Source: Bactericera cockerelli (lineage: Eukaryota; Arthropoda; Insecta; Hemiptera; Triozidae). From it: DNA of 64,000 nucleotides. The notes beneath the pieces are model-generated. The model was not told the DNA's origin, made no database searches, and saw only the letters and a program-made list of their open reading frames with translations. Each line of letters starts with the position of its first letter. Within the stretch, counting starts at the first letter, position 1. Of this stretch, positions 1 to 11,600 are shown piece after piece. The DNA lies in assembly GCA_024516035.1 (NCBI GenBank), contig CM044967.1, positions 113,491 to 177,490 of the forward strand. Direction: 5' to 3'. Position numbers and translations under genes: made by a program.

Positions 1-93
1 CGGTTTTTTTTCTTCTTTAACTTCGGACTTGAACCACCGACCTCCAGGTTACAAGCCCGCCGCCGCTCTATCGATCAAGCTACTGAGGTGGGA
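1..93 (-). mobile_element. tRNA-derived SINE (family A), truncated by window edge
   Basis: On the minus strand this reads as the head of a tRNA-like SINE: CCTCAGTAGCTTGATCGATA (pol III A-box region), then a B-box-like GGTTCAAGTCC near 27-38. The same head recurs at 6315, 22911-23047, 24682, 27001, 28867 and 56294, which defines the family. The tail is cut off by the start of the window. Confidence 0.75.
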
Positions 94-427
94 TCACCAA
101 AGAAGCTTTTCCCCACCTTCAGCACGAGATTTTTTATCTTTTGAAGGTGGGTATACCCTCATTGTTTGTAGAAGATGTTAATGTAAAAAACAAAATAAAT
201 GGAAACTTTAAATCATCATAGGGTGGCGTCATCGTGAACGATGGTAGCCAGACAGTGGAGGAATGACTCAGCACTTCTACCACTGTCTCAACAAGGAGGC
301 TCATAATTGACAAGGGCCCCCAGAACCAAGCCAATGCTGGTCTACTCCCTGTTTATAGTCCCCCAGCCAGCCAAACTTTAAAAAAAAAGTAAAACCATGT
401 CAAAGAACACCGCAACGCCATACTCAC

Positions 428-611
428 ACCGGCGGCAAAGGGATGCGGGGAAGTATTATGGCCGCAGCCTATATGCTGGGCGGGCGGCCCTTTGTAAGTT
501 AGCGAGGTTTTGGTTACGGGGGCGGGGGAGGGGCTCGGGAGGGCAGAGGGGGGAGGGACGGAACCTACGGGCGTGACCGAGGGCTTCCACGTGGTGGTGA
601 CGATGCCGCCC
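428..611 (-). CDS. Zasp52: Zasp52-like PDZ protein, exon following the PDZ exon
   Basis: This internal coding exon of 184 bp follows a strong acceptor (pyrimidine tract ending TTCTGTTCTCAG) and ends at a GTGAGT donor. Its translation contains TTTWKPSVTPVGSVPPP, then VTKTSLTYKG and QHIGCGHNT. These match the segment I know directly after the PDZ domain of insect Zasp52, in the run-up to the Zasp motif. The exon starts with one base that completes an Arg codon left open by the exon at 25435-25586, so the two join in phase. Zasp proteins bind alpha-actinin at muscle Z-discs and integrin attachment sites. The Zasp motif and LIM domains would lie outside the window to the left. This segment is clearly richer in GC than the surrounding intron. 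An alternative donor two bases earlier (GTGTGAGT) is possible. Confidence 0.85.
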
Positions 612-1404
612 CTGAGAACAGAAGAAGAGAGAAGGTGAATAATAATAATAAAGTTCAATCCTGTGTCATCCTGGGGACGGCGCATATCCTGCGAAAGTTT
701 GGAGTTTGAATTTGAATGCAGCAGTCTTACATGTTAACGTCTAAGGAATGTTAACGTCTAACGTCTAAGGTAAGAGAACGTAAAGTTAGAAATCAAGAGA
801 ACCAACGGATTCCCTTTCTATTATTTATTAACTCGGTTAGGGACCATCACTTCCCCGTCGGCATAGCTTTTGTCGCTACAACAACTTTACTCCCTGGATT
901 GCCAGACTAGCTGCCCGTCAACCGACAAGAAAGGTTGTATAGGCATAAATGAATAATTGCCAAATTTTATTTAATAGTGCAATGAAATCCGATCGAAATA
1001 ATTATATTTGTCTCAAAAATGGAAAAAGAGCTAACCTCGAAAAAGAGCGAAACCCTTTCGAAAGAGATTATTACACATTTATAATATTTTCAATTCAAAT
1101 ATAGAAGTCTCTGGTATTTCTGAGGACATCAGCATCAGGGTCCCTGTAGTACAACTAAGAATAAGGGAAAACCCTAACTTTTTCTACATAAAAAATAGTT
1201 TGTGTGCTCCAGAAGGTTTAAGCTCACCTATAATATCAGCTATGTTGCTATTTAATCTACACTCATGTAAATTAGATTTAAGTTTGCATATAGAAAAATT
1301 TAAAGTTATTTGTAAAGATATATTAAACCTTCGTATTATGTAATTACCTTAACCCTCAAATCTCAGTTCATGTAATTGCAACAATAATAGTTGCGTTTGA
1401 ACAT

Positions 1405-1446
<42 letters not shown>

Positions 1447-1747
1447 CCTCATTTAGTTCGGTCAATCAAAGTAAAAGGGAAAATAACAACTGTGATGCTC
1501 CACAATTCTTGAAGAAATTTGAATGAATCTTTACTTATAATGTATTCATATACAATTATACACTTATGAAACAAAATTAATTTAGGTCAGAGTAGAATAA
1601 TGCATCAAAATATACATTTTCATTGTATTGTTCAAATTTAGTAGGAGTACTGTTGAGTTCACTTTCCTGCTTCATTTACTGAATTAATGTTTCGTTGAAA
1701 ACTATATTTTGCTGCCAAATGAATGGAACAAAATGTATTTTACGAGA
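612..1747. other. Zasp52 intron, start of the 24.8-kb intron
   Basis: No exon or intact element seen. There is a run of about 32 A at 1409-1440, possibly the tail of an old retroposed copy, but no recognisable body lies before it. Confidence 0.5.
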
Positions 1748-1830
1748 AAAGTAGTCACCGTGGTCGAGTATAGAAGCACATGTGGGGTGGTCTGGGTTCA
1801 AATCCCAGCTGGGCAGGGTTTTTCCTACAC
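1748..1830 (+). mobile_element. tRNA-like SINE head (family G)
   Basis: The stretch begins GTCACCGTGG, and a B box (GGTTCAAATCCCAGC) lies at about 1796-1810, followed by GGGCAGGGTTTTT. The same head occurs at 26206-26340. It abuts a family C SINE in the opposite direction, so one probably inserted into or next to the other. Confidence 0.6.
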
Positions 1831-1973
1831 CAGCAGTAAGGCCAAGACTCATTATCATGTGGTAAAAATCCCAAATGGGAAAATAACTTGTCATGTCCCG
1901 GTTGGGTTTCGAACCCACGACCCCTGGAATCTCTGGATTCACAGAGTCCTTACCACTGAGCTCCCAGGACAGA
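1831..1973 (-). mobile_element. tRNA-derived SINE (family C)
   Basis: On the minus strand it reads CCTGGGAGCTCAGTGGTAAGG (A-box region), then GGGTTCGAAACCCAACCGGG (B-box region), then a tail with TTTTACCACATGATAATGAG and CTTACTGCTG. It matches the copy split by the BEL element (7806-7954 plus 17880-17925). Confidence 0.75.
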
Positions 1974-2044
1974 CTCTTCTGTGATGTTCCTTGTCCACTC
2001 ATACCTCGTCAGGTAAGCGGATTAGTTACTTATACGCATAACTA

Positions 2045-2262
2045 GCCGGCCTCCGTAGCGTAACATTTGTGACTACTGCCTACAGATCCTGAGTTCGATT
2101 ACCGGTTGGGGCACCCTTTTCAAACAGAAAATTCTTTCCCCACCGAACGTGTGAGACTGGAATTTCTGGCCTTACCCAGGCTGGGTGAGCTTAATGTGGG
2201 TTGCTGCGCTACCCACAAACCTTGTAAAGAGGCTCTTTGTTCACCAAAAAAGAATTCAAACT
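2045..2262 (+). mobile_element. tRNA-headed SINE (family E) with the CCCAGGCTGGGTGAG central domain
   Basis: The head is GCCGGCCTCCGTAGCGTAAC with a B box GAGTTCGATTACC, both tRNA-like. After a linker the body contains ACCCAGGCTGGGTGAG followed by TTAATGTGGGT. That central stretch is shared with the 5S-rRNA-headed SINE at 20603-20837, although the heads are unrelated. Confidence 0.65.
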
Positions 2263-3066
2263 TTTGCCTGTTGTTGGCATATTGAGACTATGTGTCTTGC
2301 GCAGACAGTCTAAAATAATCCCACTTATACTTTTACTGTAACTTAACGTTTAACGTATTATTTCACGACATACATTTCACATTTGTATACAATTAAGCAG
2401 TGGCGGCTCGTCGGGTGAAGACACTGAAGACATTTTCACCTAATTTTGAACAGTGAAAACACTACTCATAATCCCTTGAACATGGCACAATTGATCCAAC
2501 TCAAAGAAAAAAAAAAAAAAAAAAAAAGAGTAAGCTTTGTGTAAAATAGATCAATGCTGCTTAACATTTCATGTTACTTTCCAAGGAGAACACCAAATGT
2601 GAAGACAATTCGAAATTGTCTTCAGTTGTCCTTGAATCAACCAATCAGAGTTGAGTATTTCCAAGTAGGTATCATGAAATATTAGGCAAGAACTATATCT
2701 ATGTAATATGCTACTGAGGACAGTCTTCAGTTGTATTCAGTTTACATTATCTACACGACCTCATACGAAATGTCACGAAGCCACATACCATGTGCGATGT
2801 CATGTGTTTTTGATATTAACATTGTTGCCAGTAGCATTATGCCAGACCTAGGAAACCAGTCAATGATTTAGCCTCACATATCTAGCACAATCTTGTAATA
2901 TTAAAAAAAAAAAAATAATAAAAATAACGTAGGCGTTAGGAAAGCAGGATTTTGTGTCAGGAATTTTGGATATTATTTCTCATTTTTTGGGTTCTAGTTT
3001 TGTACATAGTTCCTAAACGATAGCCGATACCAATAAATTTTAACTATTTATGTATCTTGTCAACTA

Positions 3067-3324
3067 TCTTAATATATAAATGTCAAAGTCACTCACTGAC
3101 CACTGACCACTGACCACTGACCACTGACTGATCATCGCTCTACAGCCCAAACCGTAAGTCCTAGGAAGCTGAAATTTGGTAGGTAGCTTTGTCTTATAGT
3201 CTAGATGTGCAATAAGACGGGATTTTTCGAAATTCCCACTACAACACCTGCCACTGGCGAAAAAGGATTTTTTGCTTTCACGGCCATGCCTCGGCCCGCA
3301 AAGCGGGCGACAGCCTGCTTGTAG
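3067..3324 (+). mobile_element. Short non-autonomous Helitron
   Basis: It begins TCTTAATATATAAA directly after an A and ends in a short GC hairpin (GCGGGCGACAGCCTGC) followed by a TAG-type end directly before a T. TC start, near-terminal hairpin, CTRR-like end and A/T insertion without target duplication are Helitron features. The end reads TTGTAG rather than a clean CTAG, so it is somewhat decayed. A short CCACTGA repeat lies near the start. Confidence 0.65.
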
Positions 3325-4484
3325 TCTTATAAAGGACATCTCGATTGAAGTCAAATCTCGGAAATAATTATTTAATGTAGGTACCGAAATTGAGCCAAAT
3401 AAGATAATCTGGTATCTAGTTGTTCCAAGAAGTTTTTAAATAGGGACAATGGTGGTACTGTTTAAGATCCTGACTATGGAACCACTTTTAAAAAAATCAT
3501 GAAATTAGACGTGTTGAAATGAAATTCTCAAGAGAAAATTCTGTTCAGGCGGTGTAGTATTATTTTTTCAAATAAATAAATACGTCTTACATGATTTGAG
3601 GGATTTCTTTAAATTTAAAATATAGCTCTTGAAGTTTGTAGAAATTTAGCTATGAAATTAACTTGGCAACATTGTATCTCTTATCTTTAGAATGTAAACA
3701 AAACTTGTGGCACACTTTTTAAATTTTATTAGTTTATTTTCAAATCGTTTCAACGGTAATCAAGTGACTTTTAATTGGTGTAACTAATTAATAAAGTTAT
3801 TTCCCAGTATTTGATACAGGATAGAAACATTTTCCCTACCTGATCTGACCTGTGCTTTTCATAATAAGTTGAATATGAAGTAGCTACGTACTTCTTTCAG
3901 TGTCAGAAATAACATTATAATTATGCAGGTAGCTAAGCACACAGCTTCCAGTGAAGTAGGTACTTAAAATTATAAGGCAATATCTGTTTTTTTCATAAAT
4001 AGTCATTTAAACATCAATGGTAACACAAATTTAAGCTGATTTTATATTTGTAGTAAGTATGTTTTCTTAGATTTATTTTGTAATCTGGTGGTGGATTTTC
4101 TTGCAGTTTTGGATTGTAATTTTTAGTCTTCAACTAACTTTCTTTCCTTCCCAGTTCTAACCCCTCTTTAAAATGTTGTACCTACCTATCTACTGAGGTA
4201 TAATCCTAATATTTTTATTTTAATTCCGTTTTACCAACTTTTAGTTAATATTTTTTATTAAGATGAATGAATACCTAAATATTTTTTATTAAGATGAATA
4301 TTTCAAAGAAACAATGAGATTCCCACAAAATCATGGGGTTCAAACATTAAAAGTAACCCCATTCAGATTAAGAAGTAATGAGTCTAAGAAAGATATTATG
4401 ATTACTGGATGTCCAATTTCTCCAATTACTATGTATAACCACCACTAAAAAAGTAAAGCAAATGCCTGCCCCACAGCCATACAG

Positions 4485-4634
4485 TTCAAGCCTGAATGGC
4501 TTATGAAAAATGAATGGCTGTGTACCAGCTCAAGTGTTGACAAATTGTTCTGCTGGCCTTGTTTATTCATTAAGTACCAAGTGTTCTCCAAAAAAAGTAC
4601 CTATAAAAACTTATATGATGCAAAACTGGTATGA
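4485..4634 (+). pseudogene. hAT transposase N-terminal (TTF-type zinc finger) relic
   Basis: One frame reads FKPEWLMKNEWLC, then KLFCWPCLLF, then a stop. Spaced Trp residues followed by C-x2-C and aromatic residues are typical of the TTF/BED-like zinc finger at the start of many hAT transposases. It ends only about 160 bp from the right end of the element, so the catalytic part has been deleted. Confidence 0.5.
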
Positions 4635-5157
4635 GAGAAAATCATGCTCTGCAGGGAAACAGCCATAACTTACAATGGGCTGTGTTTATGAGACCATAAG
4701 AACTAAGATCTGATAAATTAATAATTTTATTTTTTCAATACTTCTGGGTATAATTTGTCTTCACCTAGTCTTGAAGTCAGGAGCCGCCACTGCAATTAAG
4801 AATAGGCATTCATTTGGTTATTTCAGACTTGACCTGACCACGTGATATAATGACACCGAAATGTCTGCTTAAACAATGGGTCTCTTTAGTACGAATTTGT
4901 GGACAGTAGAAATATGTGATTTATACTGTTTTTGTAAAATAAATCACATCAATATAAACAGAAAAGTGAGAATTTGTATTAGATGTACATGAATATCAGA
5001 ACATACCTGGACAGCTGTTTCGAGCTTATTTGCTCTCATAAATACGTTGTTATAATTATTTTTTATTGCCTAATTGGGTAGTAAAAATAAGTGAATAATA
5101 TTATACTTTATTGTCTTATGGCCGCAAACGTAACCACGAATTCATCTGCTAAGTTTT

Positions 5158-5515
5158 TGTTGTATGCAGGGATTCGAATTCCAACTTCCTGATTCCAACG
5201 AAATCCACCGTGCTAACCACGGACCAGTAGACCGGAGGCTTCGATTCCCACGTACGATTGAAATTAATCAAGGCGAGTCGGTAATATTGTAATTTTTTTA
5301 AAGAGTGTTTCATAGCCTTTTTATTTTCGTAGCCTTGAAATCGCAGCTTCTGTAGAGTACTGTAGACATTTTCGTTCTGTATTGTAGCTTGCCCATAATG
5401 CCCATCCCGTAGTATGCCTCGCCTTTGCCGAGAAGTGACACAATACTGGGTCCATTTCGCCAGCACCACCACCTTCCCACAATACTTCCAGTTTAGGTGC
5501 TGGGTCAACTACTGC
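5158..5515 (-). mobile_element. Rearranged SINE (family F) relic
   Basis: A minus-strand tRNA-like head (GTGGTTAGCACGGTGG, then GGAATTCGAATCCC) occupies about 5168-5235. The tail block at about 5300-5515 (TTCATAGCC, GAGAAGTGACACAATACT, AGGTGCTGGGTCAA) matches 24390-24530. Head and tail are not in the order of the 24360-24658 copy, so this may be two overlapping fragments. Confidence 0.45.
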
Positions 5516-5854
5516 CCAGCTTTTAAGTGAAATATAATAGCTTTTACAGTACTTTTAAGCGACGTTGAACCAAAAAACCACAGTACTTTTACTGGTCAGT
5601 ACCAGCGTAGGCAAAACTCTCCGTACCCCTACAAGTGGGTTAAAATCACATTCAGAGCCAACGAATGAAAAACAATTTTAGAACGATTCCGCTCGCCCAG
5701 TGCCACAGCAGCCCCGAAATATCTTCGCTCCCATTCTATGGCGAATTACATCAAGTCCAAGATGAATTACATTGGTTGTAAACATTTTTTATTGTTTTTT
5801 ATTTCGACATGAACGTTTCAACCAGAACGAGAATTAAGAATGTTTATGTACTGG

Positions 5855-6072
5855 TGCACTGGTAGTCAAGTGGTAAACGCGCTAGTCTTTTAATCCAGGT
5901 AGCGTAGGGATCCGTTAGTTCGAATCCCACCCAGTGCATGAATTTTTCCTCGCTAATTTGAGTTAGTGACCACAAAATAATAAGACTCTGAAAGTTAGGT
6001 GCTAGAAAATGCTTTGAGCATTAACCTCGCCTGGTGGTTACCTTCCACTAAAGAGTGTTATAATTATTATTA
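5855..6072 (+). mobile_element. tRNA-derived SINE (family B)
   Basis: The head contains GGTAGTCAAGTGGTAAACGC (A box) and TTCGAATCCCACCC (B box). The body continues CACAAAATAATAAGACTCTG, then TGGTGGTTACCTTCCACTAA, and ends in ATTATTATTA. Reverse-strand copies are at 26424-26594 and 31518-31697. Confidence 0.75.
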
Positions 6073-6314
6073 AGTACAATTTACGCATAAATAGTTTTAC
6101 TAATTTACTAGTCACCATGGTCGAGAGAAGTAGGCTTGTACCTGAGACACCTACATACAAAACTTCTGGCTCCTAGGACGTACCAGTATGGAGAAACAGA
6201 GATGAATGAATGAGTGATCTAGATTGTAGTTTTCAATAAATTCCCACTGTGGGATTTTCAGAATGGCTTTCGTAGGTATAGTTCTACTCATAATTTGTTT
6301 ATTTATGTTTTAGA

Positions 6315-6385
6315 ACGGACCTCAGTAGCTTGATCGATAAGGCGGCGGATTTGTAATTGGAGCTGATTAACACTAATATTATAAT
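6315..6385 (+). mobile_element. Internally deleted SINE (family A)
   Basis: The A-box half is present (CCTCAGTAGCTTGATCGATA through TTTGTAATTGGAG). The sequence then jumps straight to the family's distal motif TGATTAACAC; the B box and middle are missing. Confidence 0.6.
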
Positions 6386-7805
6386 ATTAACTTTTTTATT
6401 TATGTTTCAGTATAATGTTTGGTCTTTTATAGGTTAGGTACAGTTAAGTCCAATCTGAAATTACGTTGGTATATACGAAACAAGTTTTTATTGTTTTTTG
6501 AGATTAAATCGTTAAATACGGAAGTTCTTAAGGGCAAGTCCTTTGTGCTTAGTTTTAATAGATTTTTCGGTTAAATGACTCGATTTCAAATACCACAACA
6601 TGTAAATCAGTAGTGGCATTAACGAAACAAATCAGTTCTGGCGCTAGCATAATCAGACTAAAACTACATTATGTTTATTACTGTGTAGCCATGACAACCG
6701 AAGAAAAATCATACTCTAGATTTCTACTACGTGCTCAAACTCTGAAAGTCTAATATTATGACTAATTTTAGTGTTAACAAACCATAAACAATGCACTTGA
6801 CCAGCGACGGGTAGACCGGTCTAGTGTTGATTAAGAAAAATATTTTGTCCTTATATGCTCATTCAATTTCTGGTGGTTAAGTTTTATTTTATTGTTATGA
6901 ATGTTTTATATGAATATTTTCATTAGATTATACAATATACAATTGTACATAATGTACATATACAAATTATCTACGTTTTAACTGTGATATTTTATTTGTC
7001 TTCTTAAATTTTCTTTTTGTGTTTTCTTTTTTGTATTAATTTTATAGACCAGTGACAGAATCATAGGCCAAAAAATAATACAAGATATTGTAAATTAAAG
7101 TGGTAAAGTCCTATGATTCTGCGCTACCCACTAAAATTGTGACATAATAACACAAAAAAAAGCATTATTATTATTATATTATCTTTGTATTAATTTTATA
7201 TTGTTCTATGTAATCAATGTACATTAGGCTCCGTCAATGAAGAATAAAGTAAATGAAAAAATAAACAAATTATTTGTATTGTAGAGAGGTATTACGATTA
7301 CTCGAATCCCAATCTTCTTCTTTTTCTTTCATTTTTCCTTTTCCCCAATTTCGTTGGGGTCAGCATTGCCCAACCTCTCTCTCATGGTTGAGGTTGGTTC
7401 TGACACTCCTACTTCCAAATTTTACGTATGGATATCTTTCCTAACGTCAACGCTGTTAAGGGTGCCTTCGATTTGTGTTATTGTCTTTTGGCCTGACACA
7501 GCTAGTACATTTTTTTTTTTTTACGAGGAGAAAAAAAATCCAAGGAAACAATGAAACCGATACGCAAATAGCAGACAGAACCGAACCCAAGAACAAGGAC
7601 CACGGAGTATAAACACATAGTGATGTATCTACAGTCTACACCCCCAAGTCCCAGCTATCGAGAAAGGCCTTACCAACTATGAGATCGGGAGAATGGGATT
7701 TGGTGAACCCACTAAAAAAAAACAACTCCTCACTGAGACAAGGCAGAAACCATGGTAAAATTCGCTATGCTTTAGAGTCAAATCACCGTATATTATAATT
7801 TATTT
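6386..7805. other. Intronic AT-rich sequence
   Basis: No exon or complete element recognised. It has several ATT/TAT runs and a C/T-rich stretch at about 7317-7345. Confidence 0.4.
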
Positions 7806-7954
7806 CCGTCCCGGTAGCTCAGTGGTAAAGGCGGCACTCCGTGAATCCAGAGATTCCACAAGTCGCGGGTTCGAAACCCAGCCGGGACATGACATTTTAT
7901 CCTCCCATTTTGGGAATTTTACCACATAATAATATATCTCTTGGGCTTACTGCT
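7806..7954 (+). mobile_element. SINE (family C), left part, split by the BEL element
   Basis: The head CCCGGTAGCTCAGTGG and B box GGGTTCGAAACCCAGCC are followed by TTTTACCACATAATAATA and GGGCTTACTGCT. The sequence is broken at CTGCT and resumes after the LTR element at 17885. CTGCT is duplicated on both sides (7950-7954 and 17880-17884). Confidence 0.8.
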
Positions 7955-8304
7955 TGTTGGGACTTTAGCAAGATACGTTCGCGTTCAAAGGTTGTCTTTC
8001 GCGGTTTTCACTAAACGATGTTCAAATAGATGATTTGATTGCACGAGATAGATATTACACAAGATAGAGATAAGGGGATCACTTACACGATGACGAATTA
8101 TGACAGACTGATCGCCTCTTTGCGTTAGGTACCTCATGCAGTAGGTACCACAAACTTGCTAGCTATCTCCGAATGCAAGTTGCACTTTGGTAGAAGGCGA
8201 AGGTCGACGACACACGGGGTGATTAATAAGTTAAGTCGCCGACACACGGTGTTGAACGCGATAGGTACGATAGGATAAAGGGAACTGGTTTTTAGTACTA
8301 AACA
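7955..8304 (-). repeat. 3' LTR of the BEL element
   Basis: 350 bp beginning TGTTGGGACTTTAG and ending TACTAAACA on the plus strand. Read by eye base for base, it is indistinguishable from 17530-17879. Confidence 0.93.
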
Positions 8305-8316
8305 TTCCCCCCCACA
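8305..8316 (-). promoter_or_regulatory. Polypurine tract of the BEL element
   Basis: On the minus strand TGTGGGGGGGAA directly precedes the 3' LTR, the position where plus-strand DNA synthesis is primed. Confidence 0.75.
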
Positions 8317-8674
8317 AAATAGGATGCTATTTTCCCACTGCACTGTTCTTCCTTTAGACTAATTGGAATCAGGAGGAAGATAGGCAATATGAGAAAACTG
8401 GGGTCTCATAAAAGATAAGTTCATTTGATACTCAGAAATCTACTTGATTTCCAAAACACAAGATAAGTAAAAAAGAAAAAAGAAACTGGTTATCAGAAAT
8501 CCACTTGATTTCTAATAAAATACACAAAAAATATTCGCATGATCTCTCAGCAAAAGATTCCACCACCACAATTTAAGGTTAATTTTATTGATCAAAATTA
8601 ATAAAAAGAGAGAAAAAAAAAACAAGATAAAATCACCAAGTATTTACAAAAAAGAATGAAGCCCACAGGCTTGA
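8317..8674 (-). other. 3' untranslated part of the BEL element
   Basis: Lies between the pol stop codon and the polypurine tract. A-rich, with two near-identical copies of a CAGAAATC-ACTTGATTTC motif at about 8433-8510; no gene seen. Confidence 0.5.
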
Positions 8675-11600
8675 TCACTGTTGCGGAGCACTCACAGGTA
8701 GCACCGCCAGTTTGGACACAGGACGGATCAGCTCACCATTGGCTGTCCTCACAGTCACCACACGGACCACATTGTCCTCGCCAGGCATCACCTTGGTAAC
8801 TACACCCAACGGCCATTGTTGTGGTGGAGAAGATTGACTCTGGATGATCACAACATCATTGACCTTCAGATTATTGGAGGATGATGTCCACTTGTTTCTC
8901 TGAATAAGAGTGTTGAGATAATCTGATCTCCATCTTTTCCAGAAACATTGAGATGCTTGAACGATGAGAAGCCAACGCTTCAAAGGTGGAATGTAGGTTT
9001 GAGATACATCACTCTCAGGCCGCGCCAGAAGTGGAGCTCCAGTCAAGAAATGACCTGGAGTGAGGATGTCCACACCATCATTGGGATTTGCTCCAAGAGC
9101 ACACAGAGGACGACTATTCAAGATCGCCTCGATCTGGACAAGCAGAGTATTAAATTCTTCATAATTGAAGGAGTGATCACTTATCACATGCTTCAAATGT
9201 CCTTTCACAGATTTTACTCCTGCCTCCCACAATCCACCGAAATTGGGAGCCGATGGAGGGTTGAAGATCCAGGATATCTCCTTCAGAAGAAGATGAGATG
9301 CAATTTGATCATGAGAGTTCAAAAGGAACTGATAAGTTTCAGATATATGGCGAGCAGCTCCCTGGAAATTGGTGCCATTGTCAGAGTAGATTGACGAAGG
9401 AAGACCACGTCTTCCGATGAAGCGATCCAATGACGCTAAGAAGCACGGAGTGGAGAGAGATGAAAGAAGCTCCAGATGAATTGCTTTGGTCGCCATACAA
9501 ATGAAGATTGCGAAGTACGCCTTCACAATGGGAGAATTCCGACGAGGTCCGGACTTGAGAGAAAAAGGACCCGCAAGATCCACTCCCACATTGATGAATG
9601 CGCGTCCTTGCGCAAAACGGGACACAGGTAGATCTGCCATCACAGGTTGATGAAACAGAGGTTTCATTTTTACACATTTAACACACTTGGATAAGATACT
9701 GCGAATCTGATTTCGTGCTCCGATAATCCAGTATTTCCGCTGGAGCAAGGATTGCACAACTTTTGGTCCACCATGAAGAGTTAGTTGATGATATGATTCA
9801 ATGAGCAGCTTGGTCAAATACGCTTTAGCGGGAAGAAGTATTGGATGCTTCGATCCTTCAGGAATGGGAGCACGAGAGAGCCTCCCCCCCACAGCAAGAA
9901 TCCCCGTTGAGTTGATGATCGGCGAGAGATTTCGCAGATGAGCAGCACACGGTTGACCAAGACTGACTGATTTCAACTCATCATTCATGTGACACTGTTG
10001 AGTGATACGGATGCACTGAGTTAGAGCACGATCCAGTTCTGATAAAGTTAGATCCGATGACACTATCGATGATGCACGATTTCGACAGTTGTCGATGAAG
10101 CGTAACACAAACGCTATGACACGTTTCACTTTGGTAAGGGAAGAAAACTTTTCAATAGTTTTCATTAAATAGTTATCTTCCGCTTTGATCACAAGTGTAG
10201 TAGAAGGTCTCAACTCGGGAATAGGTTGTTGCACAGTAGCCAACGGTTTTGGCCACACCTCCGGTGATTGCTTGAGGAATGATGGGCCTTTAAACCACAG
10301 TCCATTGCTCACAAGTTGAGATGGCATCAACCCTCTACTAGCAGGATCCGCACTATTCTTGTCAGTGGTGACGTGTCGCCATTGACTTGGTTCAGATGAC
10401 TCGAGAATTTGAGTCACGCGATTTCCCACATAGATTTTCAAGAGATATGGTGGAGTTTTCAACCACGAAAGCACCACAGCACTATCTGAAAATAAATACA
10501 CGTTATCTATCGATAGTTTCTGAGATAAAAAATTCAATGATTTGACTGTCTTTACAAGCAAGTAAGCTGCATTGAGCTCAAGACGATTGATAGTTTGCAC
10601 TTTCAAAGGTGCAACTTTACTTTTCGCACGGATTAGATAGGTTCTGACATCATCGTCAGGATCACAAACACGAAGATACACAACACATGAGTACGCAGAA
10701 ATGGACGCATCAGCAAATCCAACCAGACTGATGGAATTGGACTTAGCCGATGGAATGTAACGAGATATTTTGATGTCACTCACCAATGGCAATTCTGCAG
10801 TGAATGTCTTCCATTTCTCCTGAAGATGTTCGGAGAGAGGAGTATCCCACGAAAGATTGCTGTCAAGCCACATCTTTTGTAAGAATATCTTCATCCAAAT
10901 GGTAATGGGGCTAAGATATCCATTCAGATCATAAATGGATGCCACACTGCTCAAGATTTTCCTCTTCGTCATTTCAGTTGATTCAGCAGGAATGATCGAG
11001 TAAAAGAAGACATCACTCGTTGGATTCCACTTCATACCCAAAAGTTTGATTGAGTCGTCAGACCCAAGATTATGAGACAGCTCACATGCCTCCGGTGGCA
11101 GATCATCCAGCACATCTGGATGAGAGGAGGCAAACTTACGCACACTGAAGCCTCCAACACGAAGCAATGCGATAAGCTGATCTCTGAGGTCGATGACCTC
11201 TGATACACTCTGACTCCCGGTGACGACATCATCAACATAGATGTCATCTAACACGACGGGAGCAGCACAGGGATAGTTAGATCCTTCATCCAGCACGAGT
11301 TGTTTAAGCACTCTCTGTGCCTGAAAAGGGCTTGGAGGAAGCCCAAAAGTCACGGTTGTTAATTCAAATTCTTTTAATTCCGGATTATCTTTTTCCATCC
11401 ATAAAATATGTTGATACTTTCGATCAGCCTCTGTCACCCAGATAGATCGATACATAGCTTGAATGTCACAAGTCAATGCCACTGCATTGAGTCTGAATGT
11501 AGTTAGAAGGTCGCCAATATCCTTCTGCAATTTGGGGCCTACCATGAGAGACTCGGCTAAGCTCAACTGATTAGAACCCTTCACATTAGGGTCAAACACA

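Larger units (their letters stand above)
2398..4792. mobile_element. Non-autonomous hAT-superfamily DNA transposon
   Basis: The left end is CAGTGGCGGCTCG and the right end is its inverted partner GAGCCGCCACTG, with GTGAAGAC/GTCTTCAC shared just inside. Both sides carry a perfect 8-bp target duplication, CAATTAAG (2390-2397 and 4793-4800). CAGNG-type ends with an 8-bp duplication are the hallmark of hAT. No full transposase is present, only a short zinc-finger relic at 4485-4634, so the copy is internally deleted. A small Helitron sits inside at 3067-3324. Confidence 0.85.

Noticed and set aside
1676..2002. Overlapping 108- and 91-residue frames on both strands
   Set aside because: They cover two abutting SINEs in opposite orientation and contain the B-box sequences.
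7806..7905. True tRNA gene (A and B boxes present here and at several other places)
   Set aside because: No cloverleaf acceptor pairing that I could complete; the same heads recur with SINE bodies attached.
8948..9394. 148-residue plus-strand frame and several shorter frames over 9381-12539
   Set aside because: Shadows of the BEL pol gene, which has clear catalytic motifs on the minus strand.
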